Source: Ferrovibrio sp. (GTDB lineage: Bacteria; Pseudomonadota; Alphaproteobacteria; Ferrovibrionales; Ferrovibrionaceae). Taken from it: 64,000 nucleotides of DNA. The notes beneath the pieces were generated by a model. The model had not been told where the DNA came from, did not search any database, and worked only from the letters and a program-made list of their open reading frames with translations. Positions 44,929 through 53,784 of this stretch are shown here, one piece after another. A program made the position numbers and the translations under genes. The DNA lies in contig NZ_JAGOLP010000002.1 in the NCBI RefSeq assembly GCF_017994015.1, forward strand, positions 1-64,000, written 5' to 3'. Within the stretch, counting starts at the first letter, position 1, and each line of letters begins with the position of its first letter.

Positions 44929-45921
44929 TTACTGCCGCCCAGGATTTACAGGGCTGGGCGCCGGCAGCGGCTTGCCCTTGTCGGCCAGCACGCGGCGCAG
45001 CCGATCCGGGTAATCCGAGATGATGCCATCCACGCCGAGATCAATCAGCCGCGCCATCTCGGCCGGCTCGTTCACCGTCCATGGGATCACCTGCAAACCC
45101 AGTTTCTGCGCTTCGGCCAGGTTTTCCGCTGTCACATTGCGCCAGAACGGCGACCAGATGCGGCCGCCCGCCGCCAACACCAGGCGCGGCACCGAACCGC
45201 CGAAATCATCCAGGTCCAGCCCGCCGAGCCATGGGCTGGGGCCGGGCTTGCCGCGTTCCAGCGTGTCGAAAGTCGGGCTTTCGATACTCAGCATGGCCAG
45301 GCTGATTTCCGGCGCGATTTTGCCGGCATGGCGCAGGCTGCGCCAATCGAAGCTTTGAATCGTGCTGCGCCCGGCCAGGCCGGCCTTGCGGATTTCCGTC
45401 ACCAGCGCTTCGGCCAGCGCTTCCGGGCTGGCGCTATCCTGCGGCTTCAGCGGCGAGAGCTTGGTTTCGATATTGAACCGCACGGTCTGGTTGCCGGCTT
45501 TCGCCGCCAGGGCAAAAACCTCGGCCAGAAGCGGCATGGGCGTGCCATCCACCGGCTGCTGTTCGGGATAGGTCTTGCCGTAACGGTGCTCCGGATTGAG
45601 CCGGCCAACATCGTAGCGCCGCAACTCGGCCAGGGGCAGGCTGCGGATCGCCGGGCCGGGCTCGGTCAGGAAACTGCCATCGGGTTTACGGGTCACGGTG
45701 GGCAGCAGAACCGGATCATGGCCCACCAGCACGGCATTATCCGCCGTCAGGTTGATATCCAGTTCCAGCGTTGTCACACCCAGCGACAATGCCTTGGCGA
45801 AAGCCGGCAGGGTGTTTTCCGGCGCCAGACCGCGCGCGCCGCGATGGCCTTGCAGATCAAAGGCCTGAACCGGCTGGGCCAGCAGCAGCGTGGCGGTGAC
45901 GGCAAACAAAACGAGGCGCAT
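44929..45921 (-). CDS. glpQ: periplasmic glycerophosphodiester phosphodiesterase
   Basis: 330 aa with signal peptide MRLVLFAVTATLLLAQPVQA. Catalytic motif HRGARGLAPENTLPAFAKAL, metal ligands in LELDINLTADNAVLVGHDP, and the C-terminal VIPWTVNEPAEMARLIDLGVDGIISDYPDRLR are clear. It cleaves glycerophosphodiesters to glycerol-3-phosphate and an alcohol. Single gene; promoter not identified. Confidence 0.93.
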   Translation of the reverse strand: MRLVLFAVTATLLLAQPVQAFDLQGHRGARGLAPENTLPAFAKALSLGVTTLELDINLTADNAVLVGHDPVLLPTVTRKPDGSFLTEPGPAIRSLPLAELRRYDVGRLNPEHRYGKTYPEQQPVDGTPMPLLAEVFALAAKAGNQTVRFNIETKLSPLKPQDSASPEALAEALVTEIRKAGLAGRSTIQSFDWRSLRHAGKIAPEISLAMLSIESPTFDTLERGKPGPSPWLGGLDLDDFGGSVPRLVLAAGGRIWSPFWRNVTAENLAEAQKLGLQVIPWTVNEPAEMARLIDLGVDGIISDYPDRLRRVLADKGKPLPAPSPVNPGRQ

Positions 45922-46048
45922 GGTATCCTCCCGTTACAGAGGCTTCACTAAACGCCGGCTTAGGCCCGGCCGCAAGCCAGGTGCATGAAAAGGTAACATC
46001 CGCGTGGATGCAGATCAGGCTGGACCACACACTCTCTCTCACACTCTT

Positions 46049-46180
46049 TTCGTCATGCCCGGCTCAGTCTCTTTTCGTCATGCCCGGGCTTGACCCGGGC
46101 ATCCCATTTTCGCCTGTTCTCCAAGCATTTTTCCAACTGGAGAGAGATCCCCGGGTCAAGCCCGGGGATGACGACGAGGG
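46049..46180. repeat. palindromic intergenic repeat, copy C plus a truncated duplicate
   Basis: Main element from TTTTCGTCATGCCCGGGC (arm ends at 46089), internal hairpin GCCCGGG-CTTGA-CCCGGGC, to CCCCGGGTCAAGCCCGGGG (46150-46168) then ATGACGACGA. A truncated left end (TTTTCGTCATGCCCGGCTCA, 46047-46066) precedes it. It fills the gap between glpQ and the methylmalonyl-CoA mutase gene. Confidence 0.85.
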
Positions 46181-46201
46181 GGGGGGGCTGGACACCCGGC
46201 C

Positions 46202-48355
46202 TTATTCGGCCGCCTGATGCTGCGCCTGGGCGCGGATCAGGCCGAGGATTTCAGCGGCGGCGGCCGGGATATTGGTGCCGGGGCCGAAGATGGCCGCCAC
46301 GCCGGCCTGGCGCAGGAAATCGTAATCCTGCGGCGGGATCACGCCGCCGGTAACCACCAGGATATCACCGGCACCCTGGTCACGCAGAGCCTTGATCAAT
46401 TGCGGTACAAGCGTCTTGTGGCCGGCGGCCTGGCTGGAAATGCCCACCACATGCACGTCGTTGTCGATGGCATCCTTGGCGGCTTCTTCCGGGGTCTGGA
46501 ACAGCGGCCCGACATCGACATCGAAGCCAAGATCGGCAAAGGCGGTGGCGATCACCTTGGCGCCGCGATCATGGCCATCCTGGCCCAGCTTGACCACCAG
46601 CATACGCGGCCGGCGGCCTTCCTCGGCGGCAAAAGCGGCGATGTCTTTCTGGATCTGCACAAAGCCGGCATCGCCCTCATAGGCGGCGCCATAAACCCCG
46701 GCAATCGAGCGCACCACGGCCTGATGCCGGGTGAACACCCGCTCCATGGCATCCGACATTTCACCCACCGTGACCCGCGCCCGCGCCGCCTTGACGCAGA
46801 GATCAAGCAGATTGGCATTGCCGCGTGCGCCGGCTTCCAGTTCCTGGATGGCGGCTTCGGCAGCCGCCTTGTTGCGCGTGTTGCGGATGGTGTTGAGCCG
46901 CGCCACCTGGGATTCGCGCACGCGGGTATTATCCACTTCCAGGGTTTCCGGCTTCTCGTCGCTGCTCGGGCGATATTTGTTGACGCCGACGATGACATCC
47001 TGGCCGCGATCGATACGCGCCTGGCGCCGCGCCGCAGCTTCCTCGATGCGCAGCTTGGGCATGCCGCTTTCCACCGCCTTGGTCATGCCGCCGAGTTCTT
47101 CCACTTCCTGAATCAGCGCCCAGGCATGTTCAGCCAGGCTATGGGTCAGGGCTTCGACATAATAGGAACCGGCCAGCGGATCGACCACGTTGGTGACGCC
47201 GGTTTCCTCCTGGATGATAAGCTGGGTGTTGCGCGCAATTCGGGCGGAGAATTCGGTCGGCAGCGCGATGGCCTCATCCAGCGCATTGGTATGCAGCGAC
47301 TGCGTTCCCCCGAGAACGGCCGCCAGGGCTTCCACCGCCGTGCGCACCACGTTGTTGTAGGGATCCTGTTCCGTGAGCGAGACGCCGGAGGTTTGACAAT
47401 GCGTGCGCAGCATCAGGCTGCCGGGCTTTTTCGGCTCGAATTCCTTCATGATGCGGTGCCAGAGCAGGCGCGCGGCACGCAGCTTGGCCACTTCCATGAA
47501 GAAATTCATGCCGATGGCGAAGAAGAAGCTGAGCCGGCCGGCGAATTCATCCACATTCATGCCGCTGGCAATGGCAGTGCGCACATATTCCTTGCCATCG
47601 GCCAGCGTGAAGGCCAGTTCCTGCACGGCCGTGGCGCCGGCTTCCTGCATATGGTAGCCGGAAATCGAGATCGAGTTGAATTTCGGCATATTCTTCGCCG
47701 TATAGCCGATGATATCGGCAATGATGCGCATGCTCGGCGCCGGCGGGTAGATATAGGTGTTGCGCACCATGAATTCTTTGAGGATGTCATTCTGGATCGT
47801 GCCGGAGAGCTTTTCCGGCGGCACGCCCTGTTCCTCGGCGGCCACGATATAGCAGGCCAGCACCGGCAGCACGGCGCCGTTCATGGTCATCGACACGCTC
47901 ATCTTGTCGAGCGGGATGCCGTCAAACAGGATCTTGGTATCTTCCACGCTATCGATCGCCACGCCGGCCTTGCCGACATCGCCAACCACGCGCGGATGGT
48001 CGCTGTCATAGCCGCGATGGGTGGCGAGATCGAAGGCAACACTGACACCCTGCTGGCCGGCGGCGAGATTCTTGCGATAGAAGGCGTTGGATTCCTCGGC
48101 GGTGGAGAAGCCGGCATATTGCCGGATGGTCCAGGGCCGGTTGGCATACATGGTGGCGCGCACGCCGCGGGTGAACGGCGCCAGGCCGGGCAGGGTGTCG
48201 ATTTCCAGGCCCTCCAGATCGGCGGCCGTGTAGAGCGGCTTGACCTTGATACCTTCCGGCGTGTCCCAGACCAGATCGGATAGCGGCTTGTCGCCCAGCT
48301 CCTTGGCGGCCAGCTTGCTCCAGGCTTCAGGAAAGTTCACGGTCTTCTCGGTCAT
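46202..48355 (-). CDS. scpA: methylmalonyl-CoA mutase, single-chain
   Basis: 717-aa adenosylcobalamin enzyme interconverting succinyl-CoA and (R)-methylmalonyl-CoA in propionyl-CoA metabolism. The substrate barrel shows [34 protein letters not shown] and [18 protein letters not shown]; the B12 domain near residue 600 has the cobalt-ligand motif [13 protein letters not shown] 48355 (MTEKTVNF) is used; 48388 would add 11 residues. Propionyl-CoA carboxylase, epimerase and MeaB are not adjacent. Confidence 0.98.
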   Translation of the reverse strand: MTEKTVNFPEAWSKLAAKELGDKPLSDLVWDTPEGIKVKPLYTAADLEGLEIDTLPGLAPFTRGVRATMYANRPWTIRQYAGFSTAEESNAFYRKNLAAGQQGVSVAFDLATHRGYDSDHPRVVGDVGKAGVAIDSVEDTKILFDGIPLDKMSVSMTMNGAVLPVLACYIVAAEEQGVPPEKLSGTIQNDILKEFMVRNTYIYPPAPSMRIIADIIGYTAKNMPKFNSISISGYHMQEAGATAVQELAFTLADGKEYVRTAIASGMNVDEFAGRLSFFFAIGMNFFMEVAKLRAARLLWHRIMKEFEPKKPGSLMLRTHCQTSGVSLTEQDPYNNVVRTAVEALAAVLGGTQSLHTNALDEAIALPTEFSARIARNTQLIIQEETGVTNVVDPLAGSYYVEALTHSLAEHAWALIQEVEELGGMTKAVESGMPKLRIEEAAARRQARIDRGQDVIVGVNKYRPSSDEKPETLEVDNTRVRESQVARLNTIRNTRNKAAAEAAIQELEAGARGNANLLDLCVKAARARVTVGEMSDAMERVFTRHQAVVRSIAGVYGAAYEGDAGFVQIQKDIAAFAAEEGRRPRMLVVKLGQDGHDRGAKVIATAFADLGFDVDVGPLFQTPEEAAKDAIDNDVHVVGISSQAAGHKTLVPQLIKALRDQGAGDILVVTGGVIPPQDYDFLRQAGVAAIFGPGTNIPAAAAEILGLIRAQAQHQAAE

Positions 48356-48378
48356 GATCGGCCCCACCCGATTTATAT

Positions 48379-48389
48379 TGCACTGCAAC
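48379..48389. promoter_or_regulatory. small palindrome upstream of the mutase
   Basis: TTGCA-C-TGCAA, 24 bases before the mutase ATG. It might be a regulator half-site; confidence is low because it is short. Confidence 0.25.
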
Positions 48390-48445
48390 GCCGCAGTATG
48401 ACCGGCTTTAGGCGGCTGTCAAATGCGCGTTAGATTTAGCATATA

Positions 48446-50170
48446 CTACAGCCCCTCGCGGGCGCGGCTGATACGATGCGCCACCGCATCATCCGGCAGG
48501 CCGATGCGGTGCAGCAGGCGGGCACCCAGTTGCAGGCTGGCCTCCACTGTCTCCACCACCACTTCGGCGGCGCCGAGCCGGGCCAGCCGTTCGGCATGGG
48601 CGGCATCGCGGGCGCGGGCCTGAATCGGCAATTCCGGGCAGGCCAGCCGCGCCGCCGCCACGATCCGCTCGGCCGCCGCCGGGTCGTCCAGTGTCACCAC
48701 CAGGGCCTGGGCGCGGTGCAGGCCGATCCGGTGCAGCAATTCCGGCCGCGCCGCATTGCCAAAAAATACCGGCTGCCCGGCCTGGCGGAACTGCGCCACC
48801 ACATCCGGGTTCATGTCGAGCGCGATATAGGCCAAGCCCTCGGCATCCAGCAGATGCCCCAGGCTCTGCCCAACCCGGCCATAGCCGGCGAGGATGATAT
48901 GGCCTTCCGAACCGGTCAAGCCAGCCAGACCCGCGGCGCCCTGGCGCCGGGCCTGAACACCTTCCAGCCGGCGCGCCAGGCGGCGCCCCAGGGCGGCCAG
49001 CAACGGTGTCGCCATCATCGACAGGCCGGTGACCAGCAGCATGAATTGCGCCACATCCGGCGGCATCAGACCAAAACTCTGTGCCAGCGCCACCACCACA
49101 AAGGCGAATTCGCCGGCCTGGCCGAGCAGCAAAGCCAGTTCCGCCGCCACCGCCCGGCCAAGCCGGAATAGCAGCGCCAGCAGACCAATCAGCGCCCCCT
49201 TGAGCACAAACAGGCCCAGCACCGATGCCAGCAGCAGCGCGGCTTGGTCGGCCAGCACGGCCAGATCGATGCTCATGCCCACCGAGAGGAAAAACAGCCC
49301 GAGCAGCAGGCCCTTGAATGGCTCGATACTGTCCTCGATGGCATGGCGGTATTCGGTTTCGGCCAGCATCAGCCCGGCCAGGAAGGCACCCAGCGCCATC
49401 GACAGGCCGGCGGCGCCGGTGATCAGCGCCGCGCCCAGCACGGTGAGCAGGATCATCGCCATGAACAATTCCGGCAGCTTGGCGGCGCCGGCGCGATGGA
49501 ACAGCGGCCGCAGCAGGAAACGCCCGGCCAGCGCAATCAGCGCCAAGGTGCCGGCCGCCTTGGCCAGGGTGAGCAGGATCAGCCAGGGCAATTCGCCCTG
49601 CGCCACGCCGCCGCCCAGCACACCAAGCAGCAGCAGGATCGGCACCACAGCAAGATCCTGAAACAGCAGGATGGCAAAGGCGGCGCGGCCCAGCGGCGTG
49701 GCCTGACGCCGGCTTTCGGCCAGCAATTGCATGCCGATGGCGGTGGAGGACAAGGCCAGGCAGGCGCCGAGCAAAACCGCCACGCCGGGCGGGTTGCCGA
49801 AACCCCAGGCAACCGCGCCGATGGCCCCGGCAGTGAGCAGCACCTGCGCCAAGCCCAGGCCGAAGACCAACCGCCGCATCGCCCAGAGCCGGCCCAGCGA
49901 CAATTCCAGGCCGATGACAAAGAGCAGGAAAATCACGCCGAATTCGGCCAGGCCCTGCACGGCGGCGTGATCCGTGATGCTGATATGCAGCAGCCAGGGC
50001 CAGGTTTCCGCCAGCCGGCCAAAACCCTGCGGCCCGATCAGGATGCCGGCGAACAGGAAACCCAGCACCGGGCTGACCCGCCAGCGATGAAATAGCGGCA
50101 CCACGATCCCGGCGGTGGCCAGGAAAACAATCGGCTCGCGCAGATGGGAAAGAATGGCGGCATGTTCCAT
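48446..50170 (-). CDS. Kef-type monovalent cation:proton antiporter with RCK/TrkA-N domain
   Basis: 574-aa CPA2 antiporter. About 12-13 helices with FLFAGILIGPQGFG and LGQAGEFAFVVVALA, then a C-terminal NAD-binding TrkA-N domain GHIILAGYGRVGQSLGHLLDAEG with the acid DMNP. Likely moves K+ (or Na+) against H+ under nucleotide or glutathione control. There is no KefF/KefG partner next to it. Confidence 0.93.
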   Translation of the reverse strand: MEHAAILSHLREPIVFLATAGIVVPLFHRWRVSPVLGFLFAGILIGPQGFGRLAETWPWLLHISITDHAAVQGLAEFGVIFLLFVIGLELSLGRLWAMRRLVFGLGLAQVLLTAGAIGAVAWGFGNPPGVAVLLGACLALSSTAIGMQLLAESRRQATPLGRAAFAILLFQDLAVVPILLLLGVLGGGVAQGELPWLILLTLAKAAGTLALIALAGRFLLRPLFHRAGAAKLPELFMAMILLTVLGAALITGAAGLSMALGAFLAGLMLAETEYRHAIEDSIEPFKGLLLGLFFLSVGMSIDLAVLADQAALLLASVLGLFVLKGALIGLLALLFRLGRAVAAELALLLGQAGEFAFVVVALAQSFGLMPPDVAQFMLLVTGLSMMATPLLAALGRRLARRLEGVQARRQGAAGLAGLTGSEGHIILAGYGRVGQSLGHLLDAEGLAYIALDMNPDVVAQFRQAGQPVFFGNAARPELLHRIGLHRAQALVVTLDDPAAAERIVAAARLACPELPIQARARDAAHAERLARLGAAEVVVETVEASLQLGARLLHRIGLPDDAVAHRISRAREGL

Positions 50171-50224
50171 GCCGCGAGCATGGCGAAGCGCCGCTCACGG
50201 AGCAAGATGCAGGCGGCTGGCAAC

Positions 50225-50836
50225 TTACGGCAGGCTGTCGGTGCCGCTGCCGAGACTACGCTGCATCAGCAGGGTATCGCGCCAGCCGCCCTGCTTGAGG
50301 CCGACACCTTCCAGGTTGCCGACCAGGCGGAAGCCGCAGCGATGATGCAGTGCCAGCGAGGCAGTATTACCCAGGCCGTTGCCGATGATGGCTATCATCT
50401 GGCGCCACGGTCCGGCTTCGCAAAGCCGGATCAGCTCGTTGAGCAAGGCGCTGCCGATGCCGCAGCCGGCCAGGCCGGGGGCGACATAGACCGAATTCTC
50501 CACCGTGAAGCGATAGGCCGAACGCGGCCGGTAGCTGGTGGCATAGGCATAACCCAGCACGGCAGCGCCGCTGCCGGCCTCAGTGCAGGCAACGATATAG
50601 GGCAAACCGGCCGCCAGCACGGCGGCATGGCGGCGCTGCATCTCGGCCAGGTCGGGCGCTTCCTCCTCAAAACTGGCCAGGCCATGCTGCACATGATGCG
50701 CATAGATTGCCTGCACCAGCGGCAAGTCGGCGGGGCTGGCCTGGCGCAGATGCACCGGGCTTTTCAGGAGGGGGCTGTTCAGAGGCGGGCTGCGGTGATC
50801 GTTCACGGGTTCAAGGCGGGGGGCGGTGTTTGACAT
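50225..50836 (-). CDS. GNAT acetyltransferase, phosphinothricin acetyltransferase-like
   Basis: 203 aa. The core shows AIYAHHVQHGLASFEEEAPD, YRPRSAYRFTVENSVYVAPGLAGCGIGSALLNELI (acetyl-CoA motif A, here GCGIGSAL) and the C-terminal LALHHRCGFRLVGNLEGVGLKQGGWRDTLLMQR, the PAT/Bar/MddA group that acetylates phosphinothricin or methionine derivatives. The 30-residue N-terminal head is unconserved. Divergent from a LysR regulator. Confidence 0.9.
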   Translation of the reverse strand: MSNTAPRLEPVNDHRSPPLNSPLLKSPVHLRQASPADLPLVQAIYAHHVQHGLASFEEEAPDLAEMQRRHAAVLAAGLPYIVACTEAGSGAAVLGYAYATSYRPRSAYRFTVENSVYVAPGLAGCGIGSALLNELIRLCEAGPWRQMIAIIGNGLGNTASLALHHRCGFRLVGNLEGVGLKQGGWRDTLLMQRSLGSGTDSLP

Positions 50837-50873
50837 GGGGCCAGCATGGCTGGATTCAATTCATAAATAAAAT

Positions 50874-50891
50874 TTTGCTTCCTTATGCAAA
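50874..50891. promoter_or_regulatory. possible LysR-type binding site
   Basis: TTTGC-N8-GCAAA in the 74-base AT-rich gap between the acetyltransferase and LysR genes, overlapping ATGC-AAA-GCAT at 50885-50895. Fits a LysR autoregulatory site; inferred. Confidence 0.4.
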
Positions 50892-50910
50892 GCATGAGAA
50901 ATTCTTTGCC

Positions 50911-51834
50911 ATGCGCGGCCTCAACCTGGACCATCTGCAAGCCTTCGCCGACATTGTTGCCCTGGGCAGTTTTTCGGCTGCGGCAGCGCGCCGCAACCTG
51001 ACGCAGCCGGCGATCAGCCTGCAATTGCGGCAACTGGAAAACCGCCTCGGCGTGCGGCTGATTGAGCGGGTGGGCAAGCGCGCCATGCCGACCCAGGCCG
51101 GCCAGACCCTGTTGCAGCATGCCGGCCGCATCGAGGCGGTGGTGGATGCCGCGCTGGCGGATCTGGCGCAGCATGCCAGCAAGGTGATCGGCCGGGTGCG
51201 GATCGGCTCGGGCGCCACCGCCTGCATTTATCTGCTGCCGCCTTTGTTGCGTGAATTGCGCCAGCGTTTCCCGGGCCTGGAGCTGACGGTGAATACCGGC
51301 AATACCGACGACATGCTGCGCGCCGTGGCCGAAAACCGGCTTGACCTGGCGCTGGTGACGTTGCCGCCCGGGCGGGCCGGGGTGACCAAGCTGGGCCGCG
51401 CCTTTGTGGTTGAGCCCTTGCTAAGCGATGAGTTTGTGGCCGTTGGCCCCTTTGTTCCGGCTGATGCGGGCGGCAAGGCCGCCCTTGCCTGGCCCAAGGC
51501 CGTGACGCCGCAATGGCTCGCCGGCCAGCCGCTGGTGCTATACGAAAGCGGCGCCAATACCCGCGGCCTGGTGGATGCCTGGTTCGGTGCCGCCGGCCTG
51601 GCGCCGCGCCCGGCGATGGAACTGGGCAGCGTGGAGGCGATCAAACAACTGGTAGGCGCCGGCCTTGGCCTCACCATCCTGCCCAGCATGGCGTTGCCGG
51701 ATAAGGACGGCAATCTGAGCCAGCATTCGCTGGCGCCACGCCTGAGCCGGCGCCTGGCGCTGGTTCTGCGGCGCGACAAGCCGTTGCAGCGTGGCCTGCG
51801 TGAGACAGTGGCGGCATTGCGGCGGCTGGCTTAG
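50911..51834 (+). CDS. LysR-family transcriptional regulator
   Basis: 307 aa. Winged HTH NLDHLQAFADIVALGSFSAAAARRNLTQPAISLQLRQLENRLGVRLIER, then a LysR_substrate domain. ATG 50911 fits the HTH start; the frame is open upstream but overlaps the divergent promoter. Likely controls the neighbouring acetyltransferase. The ModE-like gene follows after 9 bases. Confidence 0.93.
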   Translation: MRGLNLDHLQAFADIVALGSFSAAAARRNLTQPAISLQLRQLENRLGVRLIERVGKRAMPTQAGQTLLQHAGRIEAVVDAALADLAQHASKVIGRVRIGSGATACIYLLPPLLRELRQRFPGLELTVNTGNTDDMLRAVAENRLDLALVTLPPGRAGVTKLGRAFVVEPLLSDEFVAVGPFVPADAGGKAALAWPKAVTPQWLAGQPLVLYESGANTRGLVDAWFGAAGLAPRPAMELGSVEAIKQLVGAGLGLTILPSMALPDKDGNLSQHSLAPRLSRRLALVLRRDKPLQRGLRETVAALRRLA

Positions 51835-51843
51835 ATTTTGGCC

Positions 51844-52221
51844 ATGACGCGCAAAAACTCTCCGCCGCCTACAATACCGGCCCTACGCCTGCGCGTGGTG
51901 CTGGCGCCCGAGGTTTTCCTCGGCCCGGGCAAGGCAGACCTGTTGCAAGGCATCGCCGAAACCGGCTCGATCTCGGCTGCCGGCCGCCGCCTCGGCATGA
52001 GCTACAAACGCGCCTGGCTATTGGTGGAAACCCTGAACGGCTATTTCCATGAACCCTTGGTGCTGGCCGCCACCGGCGGCAAGGCCGGCGGCGGGGCGCA
52101 GCTGACCAAACTGGGCGCGGACGTGCTGGCGCGCTATCGCCGCATGGCAACGGCCTGCGAAGCGGCCTGTGCAGCCGATATCGCCGCCTTGCGCAAATGG
52201 CGCGGCAAAGCCCCGAAATAG
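51844..52221 (+). CDS. ModE-like molybdate-responsive HTH protein lacking MOP domains
   Basis: 125-aa protein consisting of the N-terminal ModE DNA-binding domain (LLQGIAETGSISAAGRRLGMSYKRAWLLVETLNGYFHEPLVLAATGGKAGGGAQLTKLG). The molybdate-binding MOP repeats of full-length ModE are absent, so another molybdate sensor or a partner may act. ATG 51844 chosen over a TTG at 51838. It is immediately upstream of modABC and a ModE-type operator. Confidence 0.9.
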   Translation: MTRKNSPPPTIPALRLRVVLAPEVFLGPGKADLLQGIAETGSISAAGRRLGMSYKRAWLLVETLNGYFHEPLVLAATGGKAGGGAQLTKLGADVLARYRRMATACEAACAADIAALRKWRGKAPK

Positions 52222-52259
52222 CTGAATGACTATAACGCTTGTGCAATGCCGCCAGGCTA

Positions 52260-52283
52260 CGTTATGGTCATACAGACATAACG
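52260..52283. promoter_or_regulatory. ModE operator upstream of modA
   Basis: CGTTATG-N10-CATAACG, with the same arm sequence and 10-base spacing as the E. coli ModE site (CGTTATA-N10-CATAACG). It ends at the modA RBS (ACGGAGG), 9 bases before the ATG, so ModE-type repression when molybdate is plentiful is likely. Confidence 0.85.
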
Positions 52284-52292
52284 GAGGCCATC

Positions 52293-53075
52293 ATGCGCCG
52301 CGCGCTTCAGCTGTTTTGCTGCCTGTTCCTGCTCTGCACCGGCTTTGGCGCCAGCGCCCGCGCCCAGGATCTGCTGGTCTTCGCCGCTGCCTCGCTGAAA
52401 ACCGCGCTGGATGAAATTCATGCCGGCCAGCCCCAAGGTCTGGCGATCAAGGTCGCCTATGCCGCTTCCTCGGCACTGGCGCGGCAGATCGAAGCCGGCG
52501 CCCCGGCGGATATTTTCATCTCGGCCGACCTGGACTGGATGGATTATGTGCAGCAGCGCAACCTGCTGCGCCCGGGCAGCCGCAGCAACCTGCTGGGCAA
52601 TCGCCTGTCGCTGGTGGCCCCGGTCGACAGCAAGGCCACCATCCATTTGCAGCCCGGCGCCGATCTGGCAGCATTATTGGGCAAGGATGGCCGGCTGGCG
52701 ATGGGCGACGTGAACGCCGTGCCGGCCGGCAAATACGGCAAGGCGGCGTTGCAGGCATTGAATATCTGGCCGCAGCTTTCCGGCCGCATCGCCCAGGCCG
52801 AAAATGTGCGTGCCGCGCTGGCCCTGGTGGCGCGTGGCGAGGCGCCGCTCGGCATTGTCTACCGCACCGATGCGGCCAACGATGCGAAGCTGCGTGTGCT
52901 GGCCGACTTTCCGGAAAACAGCCATCCGCCGATCATCTATCCGGCTGCGGTGGTGGCCACATCAAAACATCCGCAGGCAGCGGCCTATCTGGCCCGGCTA
53001 CGTGAACCGTCGGCGGCGGCGATCCTGACCAAGTTTGGCTTTGCGCTGCTGCCAGCCGACGCCAAGATCAATTGA
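52293..53075 (+). CDS. modA: molybdate-binding protein ModA
   Basis: 260-aa periplasmic binding protein. Signal peptide MRRALQLFCCLFLLCTGFGASARA is followed by QDLLVFAAASLKTALDEI, the ModA opening, and ADIFISADLDWMDYV, AMGDVNAVPAGKYGKAAL. ATG 52293 with RBS GGAGG; the GTG start of modB follows one base after the stop. Confidence 0.96.
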   Translation: MRRALQLFCCLFLLCTGFGASARAQDLLVFAAASLKTALDEIHAGQPQGLAIKVAYAASSALARQIEAGAPADIFISADLDWMDYVQQRNLLRPGSRSNLLGNRLSLVAPVDSKATIHLQPGADLAALLGKDGRLAMGDVNAVPAGKYGKAALQALNIWPQLSGRIAQAENVRAALALVARGEAPLGIVYRTDAANDAKLRVLADFPENSHPPIIYPAAVVATSKHPQAAAYLARLREPSAAAILTKFGFALLPADAKIN

Positions 53076-53076
53076 C

Positions 53077-53784
53077 GTGAGCTTCGCCAACCTGGCATTG
53101 ACGCCGGAAGAAACCACCGCGCTGCTGCTCAGCCTGCGGGTGGCCGGCCTTGCCACCCTGGCCAGCATTCCGTTTGGCCTGCTGGCGGCCTGGCTGCTGG
53201 CGCGCAAACAATTTGCCGGCAAGGCTCTGCTGGACGCGCTGATCCATCTGCCGCTGATCCTGCCGCCGGTGGTGACCGGCTATCTGCTCCTGCTGCTCTT
53301 TGGCCGCAGGGGACCGCTGGGCGCCTGGCTGGCGGAAAATCTGGGCATCGTGTTTGCTTTCCGCTGGACCGGCGCGGCCCTGGCCTGCGCCGTGATGGGG
53401 TTTCCGCTGATGGTGCAGGCTTTCCGGCTGGCCTTGCTCTCGGTTGACCGCAAGCTGGAACAGGCCGCCAGCACCTTGGGCGCCAGCCCGGTGGTGGTTT
53501 TTGTCACCGTCACCCTGCCGCTGATGCTGCCCGGTCTGCTGGCCGGCATCGTTTTGTCCTATGCGCGCGCGGTTGGCGAATTCGGCGCCACGATCACTTT
53601 TGTCTCGAATATTCCGGGCGAGACCCAGACCCTGCCGGTAGCGATTCACGTATTCCTGCAACAGCCTGATGGCGATGCGGCGGCAATCAGGCTGGTGGTG
53701 ATTTCGATTTTGCTGGCCTTTGCCGCCTTGATAACCAGCGAAATCCTGTCGCGCCGCGCCGCAAAACTGGTGAGCGGGCAATGA
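53077..53784 (+). CDS. modB: molybdate ABC transporter permease ModB
   Basis: 235-aa permease with five helices. The coupling loop TLGASPVVVFVTVTLPLMLPGLLAGIVLSYARAVGEFGATITF is the ModB hallmark. GTG 53077 directly follows the modA stop; the frame is open upstream but within modA. Overlaps modC by 4 bases. Confidence 0.96.
   Translation: MSFANLALTPEETTALLLSLRVAGLATLASIPFGLLAAWLLARKQFAGKALLDALIHLPLILPPVVTGYLLLLLFGRRGPLGAWLAENLGIVFAFRWTGAALACAVMGFPLMVQAFRLALLSVDRKLEQAASTLGASPVVVFVTVTLPLMLPGLLAGIVLSYARAVGEFGATITFVSNIPGETQTLPVAIHVFLQQPDGDAAAIRLVVISILLAFAALITSEILSRRAAKLVSGQ

Noticed and set aside
46217..48283. 688-codon open frame antisense to methylmalonyl-CoA mutase
   Set aside because: Entirely within a gene with full catalytic motifs; no domain seen, so a codon-bias artefact.
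48489..50198. 569-codon frame on the same strand as the Kef-type gene
   Set aside because: Shifted frame of the antiporter; composition is Arg/Gly/Ala rich with no hydrophobic helices.
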